Shown: positions 28,817-36,668 of the stretch, piece by piece
Layout of the letters: every line of letters begins with the position of its first letter
How positions within the stretch are numbered: the stretch's first letter is position 1
Assembly: GCA_029261875.1 (NCBI GenBank)
Contig: JAJDAL010000055.1
Coordinates: 1 to 42,239, forward strand
Reading direction: 5' to 3'
Source of the DNA: Deltaproteobacteria bacterium
Lineage (GTDB): Bacteria > Myxococcota_A > UBA9160 > JAJDAL01
Length of the DNA: 42,239 nucleotides
Notes under the pieces: generated by a model
Told to the model about the DNA's origin: nothing
Seen by the model: the letters and a program-made list of their open reading frames with translations, nothing else
The model's database searches: none
Program-made: the position numbers and the translations under genes

Positions 28817-29149
28817 TCAGGAACCGGCGGGATCCGGTACCGGATTGCCACTCTTCGCGAACACGCGCACCCGGCGACCGTCTTCGACCTGGGTGCGAAC
28901 ACGGCTGGGCTTGTGATCGCTGGCATCGACCAACATGACGTTCGAAACGTCGATGAAGCCCTCTTGTTCCACGATGCCACCGGTGCGCGCTGCGGACCGG
29001 CCCGGCTTCAGGTGTCGCTTCTGGACGCGCACGCGCTCCACGCGAATCCGGCGATTGGGGGCATCTACTGCCGTCACTCGCCCCTGCTTACCTCGGTCGG
29101 CCCCGCTGATGACCTGGACCAAATCGCCTTTTCGGATCTGGAGACTCAT
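28817..29149 (-). CDS. rplX: 50S ribosomal protein L24
   Basis: L24 nucleates 50S assembly. The 110 residues have the KOW motif (IRKGDLVQVISGADRGKQGRVTAVD), then VQKRHLKPG and a GGIVEQEGFIDVSNVMLVD stretch, all typical. A 20-residue tail extends to VPDPAGS. Start ATG 29147-29149 is preceded by AGGGGTGAG. L24 normally lies between rplN and rplE in the large ribosomal operon. Here it heads a small unit with L33 and a ferredoxin, so it is either relocated or a second copy. Confidence 0.93.
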   Translation of the reverse strand: MSLQIRKGDLVQVISGADRGKQGRVTAVDAPNRRIRVERVRVQKRHLKPGRSAARTGGIVEQEGFIDVSNVMLVDASDHKPSRVRTQVEDGRRVRVFAKSGNPVPDPAGS

Positions 29150-29312
29150 ATCTCACCCCTTTTGGAGAGGGGGTACGTTGTGCGGCAGTCCGGCGCCTGC
29201 GTCAAGGGCTGGAGGACCGCGAACTTGGAGGAAGCCGGAATCCCCGCGGGGGAAACCCCTTTCTGTCGACCCCGGGGCCTGGAATCGTCCCATTCCCCTA
29301 CCCTCTTGGGCC

Positions 29313-30518
29313 GTGGGTCGAGGTTGGGGCACGACGGTCGCGGTCTTTTTTGCCGTTCTCCTGGTGGGGGGCGCCTGCCGTCTGCTCTTGCCCGAGCGCT
29401 ACGCGGTCAACGCTCCGCTGGGCTTCCTGGTCTTCGGCCAGGGTCGGGAAACGCCCGAAGATCGCGAGATTTCCGAGCGCATCCGTCCACCCGACGGCTT
29501 CCGACTCAACGTTTTCGCCAAGGGGATCCCCAACGCCCGCATCTTGCGCCTGACGGACGCGGGGGATCTTCTCGTCAGTTCGCCCCGTTCCGGACGCGTT
29601 TACCTGTTGGAGCGCGATGACGACGCCGACGGTCGAAGCGATGGCATTCGCGAACTGCTGACGGACCTCGAACTGCCCCACGGGATCGACCTGCAGCAGG
29701 GTTGGCTCTACGTGGCGGAAACCGGCGCCGTCCGCCGCATTCGCTTCGACGCCGCCCGTCGCCAGACCCAGGGCGACCTCGAAACCGTGGTCGACGGCAT
29801 TCCGGCCGGCGGGAATCACTTCACCCGAACGCTTCGCTTCGGGCCCGACGACGCGATGTACCTGAGCGTGGGCTCGAGCTGCAACGTGTGCGAAGAGCGC
29901 GACCCGCGGCGTGCGGCGATCTTGCGCTTCGGGCCCGACGGAAGCGGCGAAGAAATCTTCGCCAGCGGGCTCCGCAACGCGGTCGGGTTCGATTGGAAGC
30001 CGGATACGGGCGAGCTCTTCGCAACCGACAACGGCCGAGATCTGTTGGGCGACGATTTCCCGCCCTGCGAACTCAACCACGTCGTTTCCGGCGGCTTCTA
30101 CGGTTGGCCCTACGCGAACGGACGGCGTGTCATCGACCCCGACCAGGGAACGGGTCACGAAGCCGAAGTGGCTCGCTCGCGGGTCCCGTCCTACGCGTTC
30201 GGCGCCCACACGGCACCCCTGGGAATCGCTTTTCTCCGCAATGCGAAGCTTCCGGCCTGGCGGGGCGCCGCCCTCGTGGCACTGCACGGATCCTGGAACC
30301 GAACCTCGAAATCCGGGTACAAAGTGGTTTCCCTGCACTGGAGCCCCGATGGCCGAATCGAGGAGCGCGACTTCATCGTGGGCTTCGAACTCGATGAGGA
30401 CGTGATCGGGCGTCCCGTGGACGTCGTCGAGTCTGCGGATGGCACGATCTACATCTCCGACGACTACGCGAGTGCCGTCTACCGCGTGGTCGCGAAATCG
30501 GGAGAAAACGAGCGATGA
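29313..30518 (+). CDS. PQQ-type glucose/sorbosone dehydrogenase-like protein
   Basis: A 401-residue beta-propeller of the soluble sugar dehydrogenase family. An N-terminal hydrophobic segment (TTVAVFFAVLLVGGAC) serves as signal or anchor. Family marks are GFRLNVFAKGIPNAR, LPHGIDLQQGWLYVAETG, GGNHFTRTLRFGPD, MYLSVGSSCNVCEE (a CxxC likely forming a disulphide), NAVGFDWKPDTGELFATDNGRDLLGDD and YGWPYANG. The substrate is unknown, and binding of PQQ is inferred from family. Start GTG 29313 is the last good start before the hydrophobic segment. Its stop overlaps the next ATG (ATGA). Confidence 0.82.
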   Translation: MGRGWGTTVAVFFAVLLVGGACRLLLPERYAVNAPLGFLVFGQGRETPEDREISERIRPPDGFRLNVFAKGIPNARILRLTDAGDLLVSSPRSGRVYLLERDDDADGRSDGIRELLTDLELPHGIDLQQGWLYVAETGAVRRIRFDAARRQTQGDLETVVDGIPAGGNHFTRTLRFGPDDAMYLSVGSSCNVCEERDPRRAAILRFGPDGSGEEIFASGLRNAVGFDWKPDTGELFATDNGRDLLGDDFPPCELNHVVSGGFYGWPYANGRRVIDPDQGTGHEAEVARSRVPSYAFGAHTAPLGIAFLRNAKLPAWRGAALVALHGSWNRTSKSGYKVVSLHWSPDGRIEERDFIVGFELDEDVIGRPVDVVESADGTIYISDDYASAVYRVVAKSGENER

Positions 30519-31288
30519 ACTACCAGCACCTGCATCGAGACCGCGAGGAGGAATTCGAAGTTCTCACACTCTGCCGCCCGGCCCAGCGCAATGCCCTGTC
30601 GGAGGACTTGTTGCGCGAGCTCTTGGACGCGCTCCAAACCCTTCGCGACGGCAAGGCGCGCGGCTGCATCATCGCCGCCGAAGGTCCGGTCTTCTGCGCC
30701 GGCCACGACTTCGCCGACATGGATGGGCGCGCCCTGCCCGAAATGCGCCGGCTGTTGGCGGTTTGCGCCGAAGTCATGCAGACCCTTCAAGCCCTTCCCC
30801 AACCCGTCATCGCCCAGGTGCAAGGCCTCGCGACCGCGGCGGGCTGTCAATTGGTGGCGAGTTGCGATCTCGCCGTGGCGGCGGAAAGCGCCAAGTTCGC
30901 GGTCCCGGGGAGCAAGGGGGGTTGGTTCTGCACCACGCCGGGTGTGGCGCTCACACGCGCGGTCGGCCGCAAACACGCGCTCGAGATGTTGTTGACCGGC
31001 GACCCCATCGATTCCCAAACCGCACTCGCCTGGGGACTGGTGAACCGAGTCGTTCCCGACGACCAGCTCGCAAAGGCCACGCGCGAGCTGCTGTCCCGCG
31101 CGACACGCGGGAGCGCCCTATCGCGGGAAATCGGGAAGCAGGCGTTCTACCGGCAAATCGATTTGAGTACGCCGGACGCGTACGCGTACGCGTCTGAGGT
31201 CATGGCCGCGGCCTCCCAAACCGAAGACGCCGCCGAAAACCTGCGATCGTTCTTGGAGAAACGGCGCCCGAGCTTCAAGAACCGCTAG
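30515..31288 (+). CDS. Enoyl-CoA hydratase/isomerase-family protein, atypical active site
   Basis: A 257-residue crotonase fold. The oxyanion-hole region is normal (EGPVFCAGHDFADM; ATAAGCQ). The two usual catalytic glutamates are not seen: position 112 is Gln in AGCQLVASCD, and the second falls at Gly132 in VPGSKGGWFCTTPG. This places it with ECHDC3-like members whose reaction is not classical hydration. The ATG overlaps the stop of the dehydrogenase gene, so the two are translated together. It is convergent with the acyl-CoA dehydrogenase gene. Confidence 0.85.
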   Translation: MNYQHLHRDREEEFEVLTLCRPAQRNALSEDLLRELLDALQTLRDGKARGCIIAAEGPVFCAGHDFADMDGRALPEMRRLLAVCAEVMQTLQALPQPVIAQVQGLATAAGCQLVASCDLAVAAESAKFAVPGSKGGWFCTTPGVALTRAVGRKHALEMLLTGDPIDSQTALAWGLVNRVVPDDQLAKATRELLSRATRGSALSREIGKQAFYRQIDLSTPDAYAYASEVMAAASQTEDAAENLRSFLEKRRPSFKNR

Positions 31289-31326
31289 GCCGCGCACCGG
31301 CGTTCGGGCGGCTTGCCCCGGACGGG

Positions 31327-32460
31327 CTAGATATCGAGCATTTCCGCCACGCGTTCCCGGTGCAGGCGCGCGTCGCCCAACCAGACTTCGTCGGTCTTCG
31401 CCCGCTTGAAGTACAGGTGGCAATCGTATTCCCAGGTAAACCCGACGCCGCCGTGGATCTGGATGTTTTCCGCGGACGCGTGACGGAAGGCATCGCTCGT
31501 GTAGGCCTTCGCCATGGCGGCGGTAATGGGAGCTTCGTCGTTGGCCTCGGTCGCCGCCCAGGCGGCGTAATAGGTGATCGACTTCGAAGACTCCACCTCG
31601 AACAACATGTCCGCACACTTGTGCTTGATGGCCTGGTTCACGCCGATTGGCTTGCCGAACTGGACGCGCTCTTTCGCGTACGCGACCGAGGCTTCGAGGC
31701 ATTGCTCGGCCCCGCCCACCATTTCCGCCGCCAGCATCACCAGCCCGCGATCGAGGATCCGCCGAATCGTGGGCCACGCGTCCGCATCGCCACCGAGTTG
31801 GGCGCTCGCGGGAACGCGAACGTTCTGGAAGTGCACTTCACACAGCCGACGCAGGGGATCGATCGAATTCTGGAGTTCGACGGAAACGCCTTTCGTGTCG
31901 CTCGGTACGAGGAAGATCGAAAGGCCCGACTCCCCGCTTCCGCCTCCCGAACGCGCGACCACCAGGATGAGGTCGGCGATCTGTGCGTCCGGAACGAACA
32001 GCTTCACTCCGCTCAGCTCGAAGCCGTCGGCCGTCGAGCGCGCTTCGAGGGACAGCGCAGCCGGTTCCTCGCTGCCGGGTTCCTCGGCGATGGCGAGTGT
32101 TGCGATCACACTGCCGTCGGCGATTCGCGGCAGCCATTCGCGCTTCTGATCGGCGGTTCCCCCCTCCACCAGCGCCGCGGCAGCGAGCTGGGTCGGGAGA
32201 TAGGGAACCGGCGTAAGGGCTCGACCCATTTCTTCGAGTACCGGGACGAGATCCACGTAGCCGAGTTCCGCTCCGCCGTATTCCTCGGGAATGATGAGCC
32301 CGGTCCAGCCGAGTTTCGCCATCTCCTCCCAGACCGCGGGTGCATAGCCGCGACCGTCCTCCATGACCGCGCGAACTTCCTTCATGGGGATTCGTTCGGC
32401 GAGAAAATCGCGAACCGTTTTGCGCAGGAGCTCCTGTTCCGGAGTGAAGGCAAAGTCCAT
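31327..32460 (-). CDS. Acyl-CoA dehydrogenase
   Basis: A flavoenzyme of 377 residues. It has the N-terminal helical domain (FTPEQELLRKTVRDFLAERIP; GLIIPEEYGGAELGYVDL), the middle barrel with LAIAEEPGSEEPAAL and VRVPASAQLGG, and the C-terminal helices (YAKERVQFGKPIGVNQAIKHKCADM; IQIHGGVGFTWEYDCHLYFKRAK). The usual C-terminal Gly-Thr signature is replaced by VWLGDARLHRERVAEML, a variant seen in many FadE-type enzymes of unknown substrate. Start ATG 32458-32460 has GAGG nearby; the frame runs 21 codons further upstream without support. No partner subunit gene is adjacent. Confidence 0.92.
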   Translation of the reverse strand: MDFAFTPEQELLRKTVRDFLAERIPMKEVRAVMEDGRGYAPAVWEEMAKLGWTGLIIPEEYGGAELGYVDLVPVLEEMGRALTPVPYLPTQLAAAALVEGGTADQKREWLPRIADGSVIATLAIAEEPGSEEPAALSLEARSTADGFELSGVKLFVPDAQIADLILVVARSGGGSGESGLSIFLVPSDTKGVSVELQNSIDPLRRLCEVHFQNVRVPASAQLGGDADAWPTIRRILDRGLVMLAAEMVGGAEQCLEASVAYAKERVQFGKPIGVNQAIKHKCADMLFEVESSKSITYYAAWAATEANDEAPITAAMAKAYTSDAFRHASAENIQIHGGVGFTWEYDCHLYFKRAKTDEVWLGDARLHRERVAEMLDI

Positions 32461-32564
32461 GGGTTTCCTCAGGATTTTGGGATCACGCCAGTGTACCGCG
32501 ACCACCCCCGGGGGCCAAACCATTCACCACCCCCGATCGCGTCCCCGGCCGCTAATATCCGGCG

Positions 32565-33377
32565 GTGCCGTTTCTGAGAAGGTCCGCGCTGCTGTTCTTC
32601 TGCGCCGCATGGGTGTTCATCGCACCGCGCGCGAGCGCCGAATCCGCGTTGGAGCTCCCGCACCCGCCGAATCTCGGTGTGATCCCCGCCTACACCTACG
32701 ACGAGCACGGCAAGAAGGTCGGCGAAGCGCTGCTGCGCGCCGACACCTTGAAGAACGGCAACGTCTGGCTGTCCGCCGAATCGGGAATCGAAGCCGGCGC
32801 CAAGACGGTCATCAGCGCGGAGCTCGCTCCCGTCGAAGGCAAGAAGACCCTGCGTCTCATCTCCCAACAATCGCGCTCCTTCGATGCCGCGGGCAAGGCC
32901 ATGGGCGTTCTTTCCGTGGACCACGTCGCCGGGATGGGGCATTGCGTGTTTCCCGAGAAAGGCGAACACCAGGGCAAATCCGTGACCATGGAGCTTCCCG
33001 AGCACGACCGCGTTGCCAACGTGCCCGTCAACTTGTTGTTCCTTCCACTGGTTCGCGGCGAAGAGAACCACGTGTCGTTTCAAGTAATGCTGTGCCGAGC
33101 CGCCGGCGGCCCACGACTCGTCGACGTCGAGGCGAGCGTTGCGGACCGAAAGACCAATCACAATGGCGGTCCTTCCTACGTCGAGATTCGCTACGAAGTC
33201 GACCTGCCGAAAATGGTGCGTTGGTTCGCACAACCCTTCGTGCCGCGACTCAGTTTCTGGTTCAACCCGTCGATGGCGGGAGACTGGATGGCCCACCGCA
33301 TGCCGCTGTATTCCGACGGACCGACGGTCTTCGTGGTCCGCGCCGGCGTGACCCCGGGCGAGCTCAACGAGCATTAG
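32565..33377 (+). CDS. Exported protein of unknown function
   Basis: I do not recognise the family. The 270 residues begin at GTG with a clear signal peptide (LRRSALLFFCAAWVFIAPRASA, cleaved before Glu26 or nearby). The mature part has few cysteines (MGHC, MLCRA), alternates polar and hydrophobic residues in a beta-rich way, and ends with PLYSDGPTVFVVRAGVTPGEL. No catalytic motif is evident. It lies 29 bp before the PfkB-type kinase gene on the same strand, so the two may be co-transcribed. Probably periplasmic or outer-membrane associated. Confidence 0.75.
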   Translation: MPFLRRSALLFFCAAWVFIAPRASAESALELPHPPNLGVIPAYTYDEHGKKVGEALLRADTLKNGNVWLSAESGIEAGAKTVISAELAPVEGKKTLRLISQQSRSFDAAGKAMGVLSVDHVAGMGHCVFPEKGEHQGKSVTMELPEHDRVANVPVNLLFLPLVRGEENHVSFQVMLCRAAGGPRLVDVEASVADRKTNHNGGPSYVEIRYEVDLPKMVRWFAQPFVPRLSFWFNPSMAGDWMAHRMPLYSDGPTVFVVRAGVTPGELNEH

Positions 33378-33406
33378 CCGCGACTCCCACTGAAGCGACG
33401 CCTCGT

Positions 33407-34324
33407 TTGATTCTCACCGTCACGCCGAACGCCGCCATCGACCACACCGTATACGTGGAAAACCTCGAGGCCGGCGGATTGCACCGGAATTCGCGGGAGC
33501 ATTCCCAGGCGGGCGGCAAAGGCGTGAACGTCGCGCGCATTCTCCACGCCATGGGGATGCCCGTGCGTGCCTGTGTGGTCGTGGGAGGAAACGCCGGGCG
33601 GACGATCCTACGGGATCTCGAAACCGCGGGCATCGAAACCATTCCCGTGTTTGCGGAGGGCGAGTCGCGCACCTGTCTCGAGATCGTCGAAGCGAGCGGC
33701 GGGCGAACGACGCAGCTTCACGGCGCCGGTGTCGCGGCCACCGCGGAAACCGCCCGACGCTTGCTCCAAACCCTTCGCGCCCAACTCCCGGAGGTCGATC
33801 TGGTTTCCGTGTGCGGGAGTCTGCCGCCGGGACTTCCGCCGGATTGTGTCGCTCGCGCGGTACAGGGGGTACGCGAAGCCAGGGGTTGGATCGCCGTCGA
33901 CACGAGTGGCGAGCCGCTCGCCCACGCGTGGAAGCAGAACCCCGATCTGGTGCGGGTCAACCGGGAGGAAGTGACGGAAATCCTGGGCGGCAGGTCCGCG
34001 CACCCGCCCTACCCCGAACTCGGAAGCCCGAACAACGTCGTCGTCTCCGATGGACCCCGTTCCATTTTCGCCTGGAGCCACACCCAAGGCGGAATGACCG
34101 CGGTTCCACCGACGGTAGAACCGCGAAATCCGATCGGGTGTGGTGATGCCATGCTGGCGTCCCTGCTCAAAGGCTTCGCGTCCGGTGCCAAGCTGGACGT
34201 GGCGTTGAAGGAAGCCGTGGGACTCGCCGCAGCGGATGCGGAATCGGCCGTGGCGGGATCCCCGGACCTACGGCGCGGAGCCGAACTCGCGCAAGCGGTT
34301 TCCCTGCGGCGGACCGAGCGCTAG
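33407..34324 (+). CDS. PfkB-family sugar kinase, 1-phosphofructokinase-like
   Basis: The 305-residue protein starts with TTG (LILTVTPNAAIDHTVYV), the N-terminus typical of FruK/LacC-type phosphosugar kinases. It has AGGKGVNVARILHAMG, VSVCGSLPPGLPP and the C-terminal anion-hole/catalytic motif NPIGCGDAMLASLL. In that motif the usual GAGD reads GCGD; the base Asp is kept. Likely substrates are fructose 1-phosphate, fructose 6-phosphate or tagatose 6-phosphate. No PTS or sugar-uptake gene is nearby to decide. The upstream open frame is spurious. Confidence 0.87.
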   Translation: MILTVTPNAAIDHTVYVENLEAGGLHRNSREHSQAGGKGVNVARILHAMGMPVRACVVVGGNAGRTILRDLETAGIETIPVFAEGESRTCLEIVEASGGRTTQLHGAGVAATAETARRLLQTLRAQLPEVDLVSVCGSLPPGLPPDCVARAVQGVREARGWIAVDTSGEPLAHAWKQNPDLVRVNREEVTEILGGRSAHPPYPELGSPNNVVVSDGPRSIFAWSHTQGGMTAVPPTVEPRNPIGCGDAMLASLLKGFASGAKLDVALKEAVGLAAADAESAVAGSPDLRRGAELAQAVSLRRTER

Positions 34325-34344
34325 AGCCGCCGCCAGCGCGCCCC

Positions 34345-35073
34345 TTACCCGCCGTACATTCCGCCGTTTACGTGAATCACGCTTCCGTTCACGTAGCTGG
34401 CGCCGGTTGCGAGCCATGCGACGACGTCCGCGACCTCTTCGGGCGTTCCCATACGTTGCAATGGAATCCGACCGAGAATCTGTTCTTGGATTTCTTTGGG
34501 GAGTTCCGACGTCATGGCGGTTTCGATGAAGCCCGGCGCCACGGAGTTGATCAGAATCGGCCGTCCCGTCAGCTCCTGGGCGAGTGACTTCGTGAGGGCG
34601 TCGATCCCGGCCTTCACCATGGTGTAGGGCACCTGCCCGGCGTTGCCCGTGTGGCCCACGACGGAGCTGATGTTGATGATGCGACCCGCGTTCTTTCGCA
34701 GCATGAAGCGCCGCAATACGAGTTTCGTGAGGTACCAGGTCCCACGCGCCAACCCCGCGACCGCGTCGTAATCTTCGATCTTCATCGCCAACGTCGGCGC
34801 GTTCCGGTTGTAGCCCGCGTTGTTGACCAGTACGTCCAGCTGGCGGGTGGATTCTTTGAGCTCGGCGATCAACCCGTCGATCGCCGACTCGTCGGCCAGG
34901 TCCGCCTGGAGGCAGAAGGCATCGGGAAGTTTTTCCGCGAGCTCGCGCGCCGCAGCTTCACTCCCCCGATAGTGGACCGCGACGCGAAACCCCCGCTCCG
35001 CCAATGCGCGGCAGCACGCCGCCCCGATCCCCGACGCCCCACCCGTCACGAGTGCCACTTTGGTTTCGCTCAT
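34345..35073 (-). CDS. Short-chain dehydrogenase/reductase, FabG-like
   Basis: A 242-residue Rossmann enzyme. It has the cofactor loop TGGASGIG at 10-17, NNAG at 84-87, the catalytic Ser in IINISSVVG, Tyr150 and Lys154 (VPYTMVKAG), and the FabG-like end NSVAPGFIETAMTSELP ... VNGSVIHVNGGMYGG. The fourth tetrad residue, the Asn of NLxG, is missing: the stretch reads GLARGT. It may be 3-oxoacyl-ACP reductase or a relative that acts on another ketoacyl thioester. No fatty acid synthesis gene is adjacent. It is convergent with the PfkB gene and lies upstream of nothing on its strand. Confidence 0.85.
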   Translation of the reverse strand: MSETKVALVTGGASGIGAACCRALAERGFRVAVHYRGSEAAARELAEKLPDAFCLQADLADESAIDGLIAELKESTRQLDVLVNNAGYNRNAPTLAMKIEDYDAVAGLARGTWYLTKLVLRRFMLRKNAGRIINISSVVGHTGNAGQVPYTMVKAGIDALTKSLAQELTGRPILINSVAPGFIETAMTSELPKEIQEQILGRIPLQRMGTPEEVADVVAWLATGASYVNGSVIHVNGGMYGG

Positions 35074-35133
35074 GGGAAAAAGATAACCGATAGCGGGGCA
35101 CAGGGCGTTCCGCAGCCCGGCGACCTTCCCGTC

Positions 35134-36051
35134 CTAGCTCGCGGACCCGAACGTGTCGCACGCATCGGCATTGCCCGACTGCAAGCCCCGGCGCAGCCAC
35201 TGCATGCGCTGTTCCGAGCTTCCATGGGTAAAGGAGTCCGGATGCACGCCGCGACCCGACATGCGGCCGATCCGGTCGTCCCCGATCGCGGCCGCGGCCC
35301 GCATTCCCTCTTCCACGTCACCGGGTTCGAGAATCTTGCGCTGCCCGGCGCCGTGCGCCCAAACACCCGCAAGACAATCCGCTTGCAGTTCCAACCTGAC
35401 GGAAAGCGCGTTCTTCTGGGACGGTGCCGTGGATTGCTGTCGTCGGACCTGATCGCTGATGCCCGAAAGTTGCTGGACGTGGTGACCGATTTCGTGGGCC
35501 AGAACGTAGGCCTGCGCGAAATCACCCGGCGCACCGAATCGATCGCGCAGTTCGCTGTAGAAGGAAAGATCGATGTAGACCTTTTGATCACGGGGACAAT
35601 AGAAAGGGCCCATCTCGCTCTGCCCCGTGCCACAGCCGGATTGGGTTGCGCCGCGGAACAGCACCAGCTTCGCGTCGCGGTAGCCCGGTAGCGCTTGCGT
35701 CCAGCTGGCCTGCAGATCGTCGATCACGAACGATACGAAGTCGACGAGCTTCTCTTCCTCGGCGGTGGTTTGCAATTTCCCTCCGGCAGAGACCTCGGGT
35801 ACGGAATGGCCGAAGGGAGAATTCGAGTCGAGTCCGACCTGCGTCGACGAAAGCAGCTCGAGGGGATTGATGCCGAGGAAATAGCTGACCGCGAGCACCA
35901 ACACGATTCCGCCGAGCCCGATTCCCCCTTTGCGCCCGGACGGAATCGGGAGCCGCACGCCTCCCCGACCGAGCCCCGCGCGGCCGCGCCGGAAACCGCC
36001 CGCCCGGCGATCTTCCAGATTTCGACTCCGTCCACGCGGTGTCCAACGCAT
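35134..36051 (-). CDS. YpfJ-type neutral zinc metalloprotease
   Basis: A 305-residue membrane-anchored protease. A basic N-terminal region (1-43) rich in Arg and Gly precedes one transmembrane segment at about 44-60. The extracytoplasmic domain has zinc motif HEIGHH at 186-191 and the downstream ELQADCLAGVWAH. Conserved cysteines are in SGCGTGQSEMGPFYCPRD. The N-terminus MRWTPRGRSRNLEDRR is the family signature. The gene lies 12 bp downstream of glsB on the same strand, so a two-gene operon is likely. The substrate is unknown. Confidence 0.9.
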   Translation of the reverse strand: MRWTPRGRSRNLEDRRAGGFRRGRAGLGRGGVRLPIPSGRKGGIGLGGIVLVLAVSYFLGINPLELLSSTQVGLDSNSPFGHSVPEVSAGGKLQTTAEEEKLVDFVSFVIDDLQASWTQALPGYRDAKLVLFRGATQSGCGTGQSEMGPFYCPRDQKVYIDLSFYSELRDRFGAPGDFAQAYVLAHEIGHHVQQLSGISDQVRRQQSTAPSQKNALSVRLELQADCLAGVWAHGAGQRKILEPGDVEEGMRAAAAIGDDRIGRMSGRGVHPDSFTHGSSEQRMQWLRRGLQSGNADACDTFGSAS

Positions 36052-36063
36052 CGAACTCGTCCC

Positions 36064-36312
36064 CTACGACTTGAGTTTGCGGTAGGCGAACAGCAGCAAC
36101 AGCGCGCCACCGGTCGCAACCGCAAGACTCCCGAGATTGAATCCCGTCACGGTTCCGAGCCCCAACATCGAACCGAGATACCCGCCCACCGCCGCGCCCG
36201 CGATCCCAATCAGAATCGTCACGATCAGCCCACCCGGGTCTTTGCCCGGCATGATCCATTTGGCCAGTGCTCCGACGACGAGCCCCAGCAGAATCCAGGA
36301 CAAGATTCCCAT
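36064..36312 (-). CDS. GlsB/YeaQ/YmgE-family small membrane protein
   Basis: An 82-residue hydrophobic protein, MGILSWILLGLVVGALAKWI, then PGKDPGGLIVTILIGIAGA and GGYLGSMLGLGTVTGF, ending with a third helix and basic tail YRKLKS. This is the transglycosylase-associated family of three-helix inner-membrane proteins, often stress-linked, with no proven enzyme activity. Start ATG 36310-36312 follows GGAGGAGA. It precedes the zinc protease gene. A decayed second copy is found at 40804-40922. Confidence 0.9.
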   Translation of the reverse strand: MGILSWILLGLVVGALAKWIMPGKDPGGLIVTILIGIAGAAVGGYLGSMLGLGTVTGFNLGSLAVATGGALLLLFAYRKLKS

Positions 36313-36668
36313 TCGGTGTCTCCTCCTCCGCGAAAATGCGCCACATCGGAGCATCGCTTCTCGGTGCGGGAGTATACCGTCGTGACGAGAACCACGGTCG
36401 CCGCCCGGGAAGCGGCCGAATCGGGCTCGCGTTCCATGTTCGTGGTGCTGAAACGCGGCGTAATGCAGCGATACGCGGTCAATCCGTTTCATCAAATCTC
36501 AAGAATTCTCGGACTTCGCACGCCGGGCAGCAGGTTTCGTCACCTAGCACGACCACTTATCCACACACATTCGTGTTGAAGTGAAATTCGTCTTTTGATT
36601 GATCCGAAGAGACGGGTGCCCGCAAACTATCCCCTTGCACCCGTTCGACAAGCTGAAGAAGGAACACC
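36313..36668. promoter_or_regulatory. Divergent intergenic region, glsB / PEP-CTERM gene
   Basis: The 356 bp hold no gene I can support. Promoters for glsB (minus) and the PEP-CTERM gene (plus) are expected. A perfect consensus DnaA box, TTATCCACA, lies at 36557-36565, but only one copy is present, so it does not make an origin. The region around 36545-36605 is markedly richer in A and T than its surroundings. Confidence 0.4.
36612..36644. promoter_or_regulatory. 8-bp inverted repeat in the leader of the PEP-CTERM gene
   Basis: ACGGGTGC at 36612-36619 and GCACCCGT at 36637-36644 are perfect inverted copies, 25 bp apart start to start. The pair ends 24 bp before the ATG, just ahead of the AAGGAA ribosome site. 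It could be a two-site operator or an mRNA hairpin. The function is inference. Confidence 0.4.

Noticed and set aside
36557..36565. Perfect DnaA box TTATCCACA
   Set aside because: Only one copy, with no AT-rich unwinding element and no dnaA or dnaN beside it, so an origin is not supported.
36612..36640. Possible sigma-54 promoter before the PEP-CTERM gene (TTGCA near 36635)
   Set aside because: The -24 half (TGGCAC) is missing at the required distance.
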